Under the pieces are notes generated by a model. The model had not been told where the DNA came from, made no database searches, and worked only from the letters and a program-made list of their open reading frames with translations. Shown piece after piece: positions 61,421-64,000 of a stretch of DNA of 64,000 nucleotides (positions are counted from its first letter, which is position 1; each line of letters begins with the position of its first letter). Origin of the DNA: Synchiropus splendidus (Eukaryota; Chordata; Actinopteri; Syngnathiformes; Callionymidae); NCBI RefSeq assembly GCF_027744825.2, contig NC_071348.1, positions 2,858,563 to 2,922,562 on the forward strand, written 5' to 3'. Position numbers and translations under genes: made by a program.

Positions 61421-62535
61421 GAATATTAAAGGAACCTGTTTTAGCTAGTGGGGTAATGTCTATGTCAAATGATTCATTCCGATTTAATTCACTTTGAAAT
61501 AGATTGTCTTCCAGTGTTCAGTGTGAAAATCCAATTTCGGAATGAGCTGTGATTCCCACTTCAACCAGGGAATGCGGAGTCGATGGGAATTCTGTCCAGG
61601 CCAGCGGAATTCCCCAGTATCAGCTCCAGATCAGATAAAGACGCTCTCTGAACTGCAAACACTGAAATGAGGGTCAGATCAGTGTGACCTGCTGAACAGC
61701 AGTGGAGTGTTATCTATCGGTGTGTTTCATAAAGCAGGCAGCCGGGACACAACCTCCCCGCTCCTCAGCAGCGTCTCCTCCAGGTGAGAGTCTGGAGCAC
61801 GTGCTGGAGAAAACGCAGACAAACACATCACTCTCCATCGCTGCTCTGGACTTAATGTCTGAGGAGAATGAGACGCCTGATCACAGCGCTTTTAAAAGCG
61901 TTTCAAAATGATCAGGGATCAGCAACAGCAGAAAACAAATGCAGCTTTCTCTCCTGGCTGTTGAGCTGGAGCCTCTTCAGGATCCCCTCCTGGTGCTGGG
62001 GGAACCGAGGTTGGTTTATTGGATCTGGAGGGAGGCAACACAGAACCAAAAGAGGTCCGAGCTGGAAGAGTCCCGATGTTTCTGTCTGAGCTGCCGTGGT
62101 GCTGCTCAGGTGTTGGCCAGCTGGACGCCACAGATGTGGACAGATGTGAGCTGGCTTCCACAGAGCATCTTCTGAGGTGCACAGCCTGGGCGTTGTAGGA
62201 AACAAAGGAGCCGGCAAACATCCTGCACGTTCAGCAAACACTGCCGGAGAGGAGCTCCAACACACACACACACACACCTCTCCTGGCCATCACCCTTTCC
62301 CCAGCCTCTCCCCCCAACTCTAACCATCCAAACACATGGTTCACCGTCACCGAAACCAAACTGAAACTCAACTATATTGACTCAGTTATGGAAACGTGAT
62401 CCTCAAATTTTAAATTAGTGGGGTCCGACAGAAGGTCCCCACAAGTACAGCAGTGCAAAGACACGCCGCGGGAAAGTTGTTAAGTTGCTCAAGAAAGGAA
62501 TGTTCGACTCTTTTGTAAGGAACTCCTGTCGGCCG

Positions 62536-62622
62536 TGACGTCACACGGGGTGTTGCCGGTCATCCTCAGCGACCAAACGTGTCGGCCAATCACAGCTCGT
62601 ATGCTAATGAGGACCTTTTAAA
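62536..62622 (+). promoter_or_regulatory. tent5b: tent5b core promoter elements
   Basis: In order: full CRE palindrome TGACGTCA (62536-62543), CCAAT (62586-62590), octamer-like ATGCTAAT (62601-62608) and TATA-like TTTTAAA (62616-62622), about 165 bases before the start codon. Spacing suits a transcription start near 62645-62650. Confidence 0.55.
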
Positions 62623-62784
62623 CTCGCCGGCTCTTCCTTCGCAAGCGCTCTTTCTCCGACCGACCCATCGGAACCCACGCGGGCGGAACCGGCTAGTGCT
62701 CCACTGCAGGAATACTCGGAGGAGTTCGGGGGAAGTTGTGAGGCCAAAAGTCTGCCGCAGTTGTCGGAGCGTCGCTCAGTGAAC

Positions 62785-62940
62785 ATGTCTCGCGGGGACG
62801 CGTCGGATCACAGCCGGAGGTTCTGCGTCTTGTCTTGGGACCAGGTGCAGCGCCTGGACTCGATCCTGGGGGAGGCTGTTCCCATTCACGGCCGAGGAAA
62901 CTTCCCCACCCTGTCCGTGAGACCCCGGCAGATAGTGCAG
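62785..62940 (+). CDS. tent5b: terminal nucleotidyltransferase 5B, first coding exon (partial)
   Basis: TENT5/FAM46 proteins are non-canonical poly(A) polymerases that lengthen mRNA tails. Only the first coding exon is in the window: 52 codons, ATG at 62785 (GAACATGTCT), ending IVQ|GTAGGAG in phase 0. The block [20 protein letters not shown] and [20 protein letters not shown] is near-identical in layout to human FAM46B ([20 protein letters not shown]), closer than to FAM46C (VLNWDQVSRLHEVLTE). The family has one short and one large coding exon; the large catalytic exon is expected beyond 64000, and no candidate for it is present before the window end. Confidence 0.9.
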
Positions 62941-64000
62941 GTAGGAGCGCCGCTTCCTTACCAGACTTGACTCGCAATGAGCAGGTCATTTGTTTCATTC
63001 AGTTTGTCGTTCAGCTGCCGGGGAAATGACTTGGAGGTTCATGATTAAAATGAAATAAATCACTTCATTTGCACAAAAGTAACACACTGGTGTGACTTCA
63101 AATGATGTAATCATTTTTTTTAGCTGAATCAAACGAGACTTTTACAGGTGATCGAAAATGTGTTTATTTTAATGATAATGATAAGCTGTTTAATTGTTAC
63201 TTTTTTTTTAAATGAAAAGACCCAAAAAACTTTTTTTTTTTTTGCTCGGGCTTTTTAAAAATTTCTTTGTATTCTTCATTTTTTCAATAAACATATGTTG
63301 CACACTCGGTTAGTTGTCGTGGTCAAGACAGCTGAAGTGGAAGCGACCAAGCAGACGCCTCTGAAGTCCCCAACACCAGCGGATGGAGAGAGCGCTCTGA
63401 CACCAAACCAAGAGTGATAGAAACCAGTGGGAGACACCGGCTCAGTTAAAGTATGAACTAGTCCTTGTAGATGTGTTTATTTAATGAGCTTCTGTCCGCG
63501 AGACAGAGTCTCATAATGAGGAACCACTGACACGTGACCACCGCAGAAGCGAGTAGCACCAACCATAACCTGCTGAAAGTTGAGCTACACCTGCTGCCTT
63601 TTCACTCAAGTATTTTAACCACCAACTACCACTGAAACTTGGTGCGGGCTGAGTCAGCACTATTCCAATGAAACACTTGAATGGCAGAACACTACTTGGT
63701 ATTTAAGTTACAAAATGGTTTGTAAAATGGGGCAGTATTTCGGAGAATTTTATATAGTTCTATATTCAAAGCATAAACTGAATAAAAGTACAATTATCTA
63801 TCGAGTACTGTAACCTATCTTAGAGTAGTAATAATACTACTGGTATCGAGTATGTTTATAATAATTATTTTGGGCAAGAATTTTACTTTTGGTCGAAGTT
63901 TGAGTGTGGAAGTAGAAACGGAATTCTACGAGTAGCTTGATAGATGGTACCATTACTGTCTGAGGAGTACTGTAGCTGCATGTACTGTAACAGACTTCAG
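62941..64000 (+). other. tent5b intron 1 (partial)
   Basis: AT-rich intronic DNA with short T and A runs near 63110, 63200 and 63230. No exon or RNA gene is seen. Confidence 0.7.

Larger units (their letters stand above)
51458..62784. other. 11 kb gene-free region upstream of tent5b
   Basis: I found no supported coding exon between zdhhc18 and tent5b. The interval contains a CTCF-like motif (52709-52722), dispersed repeat fragments (52158, 52541, 56106), a large minisatellite (57216-58302), a perfect inverted repeat (59498-59545), a decayed GCTAA-rich array (about 60200-61420), a CA run (about 62256-62276) and the tent5b promoter. An inverted pair of GATA sites (GATAAGACGCTTATC) lies at 54676-54690. 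Confidence 0.55.

Noticed and set aside
51458..62784. Search for sfn (14-3-3 sigma) or another gene between zdhhc18 and tent5b
   Set aside because: None of the readings in either strand shows 14-3-3 motifs or other family blocks; short frames only.

Overview
The window is vertebrate nuclear DNA, and its gene set and style point to a ray-finned (teleost) fish with a compact genome. Evidence: intron-split genes with GT-AG junctions, many introns of only 60-100 bp, dense CA/GT microsatellites, and protein products close to human ARHGEF2, NR0B2, GPATCH3, GPN2, ARID1A, PIGV, ZDHHC18 and TENT5B. The arid1a coding span is about 12.7 kb here; the human gene is several times longer. Species cannot be fixed by eye; a compact percomorph is my inference.

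Layout. Bases 1-2652 are 3' flank/UTR of arhgef2, which runs on the minus strand (CDS 2653-11767, 21 proposed exons). Next on the minus strand is nr0b2 (13166-13985, two exons) with a recognisable TATA box and NR5A site. A gene-free stretch (13986-18198) follows. Then six genes lie in a row on the plus strand: gpatch3 (18199-20570), gpn2 (21504-25411), arid1a (28089-40813), pigv (43302-45145), zdhhc18 (46772-51457) and, after an 11 kb gene-free repeat-rich block, the first coding exon of tent5b (62785-62940), whose second exon lies beyond the window. For the complete genes the proposed exons join in frame, to about 910, 249, 512, 313, 2274, 507 and 462 residues.

The nr0b2-gpatch3-gpn2-arid1a-pigv-zdhhc18-tent5b set corresponds to the human 1p36.11 neighbourhood in a rearranged order. 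I saw no sfn gene between zdhhc18 and gpn2, and arhgef2 (1q22 in human) is an added neighbour. The genes do not form one pathway: a microtubule-linked RhoGEF, a bile-acid/steroid co-repressor, a G-patch protein, an RNA polymerase II assembly GTPase, the BAF subunit BAF250a, a GPI mannosyltransferase, a Golgi palmitoyltransferase and a non-canonical poly(A) polymerase.

Most unusual points: a predicted U12-type AT-AC intron in zdhhc18 and a U12-type GT-AG intron in gpn2; a perfect 20-bp inverted repeat with an 8-nt loop at 59498-59545; a 1.1 kb nested minisatellite at 57216-58302; a decayed GCTAA-rich array at about 60200-61420; a frame-preserving 66-nt intron in arhgef2; and several strong-looking CTCF, CLEAR, CRE and NR5A motifs. 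I found no evidence of a wholly new multi-gene system.
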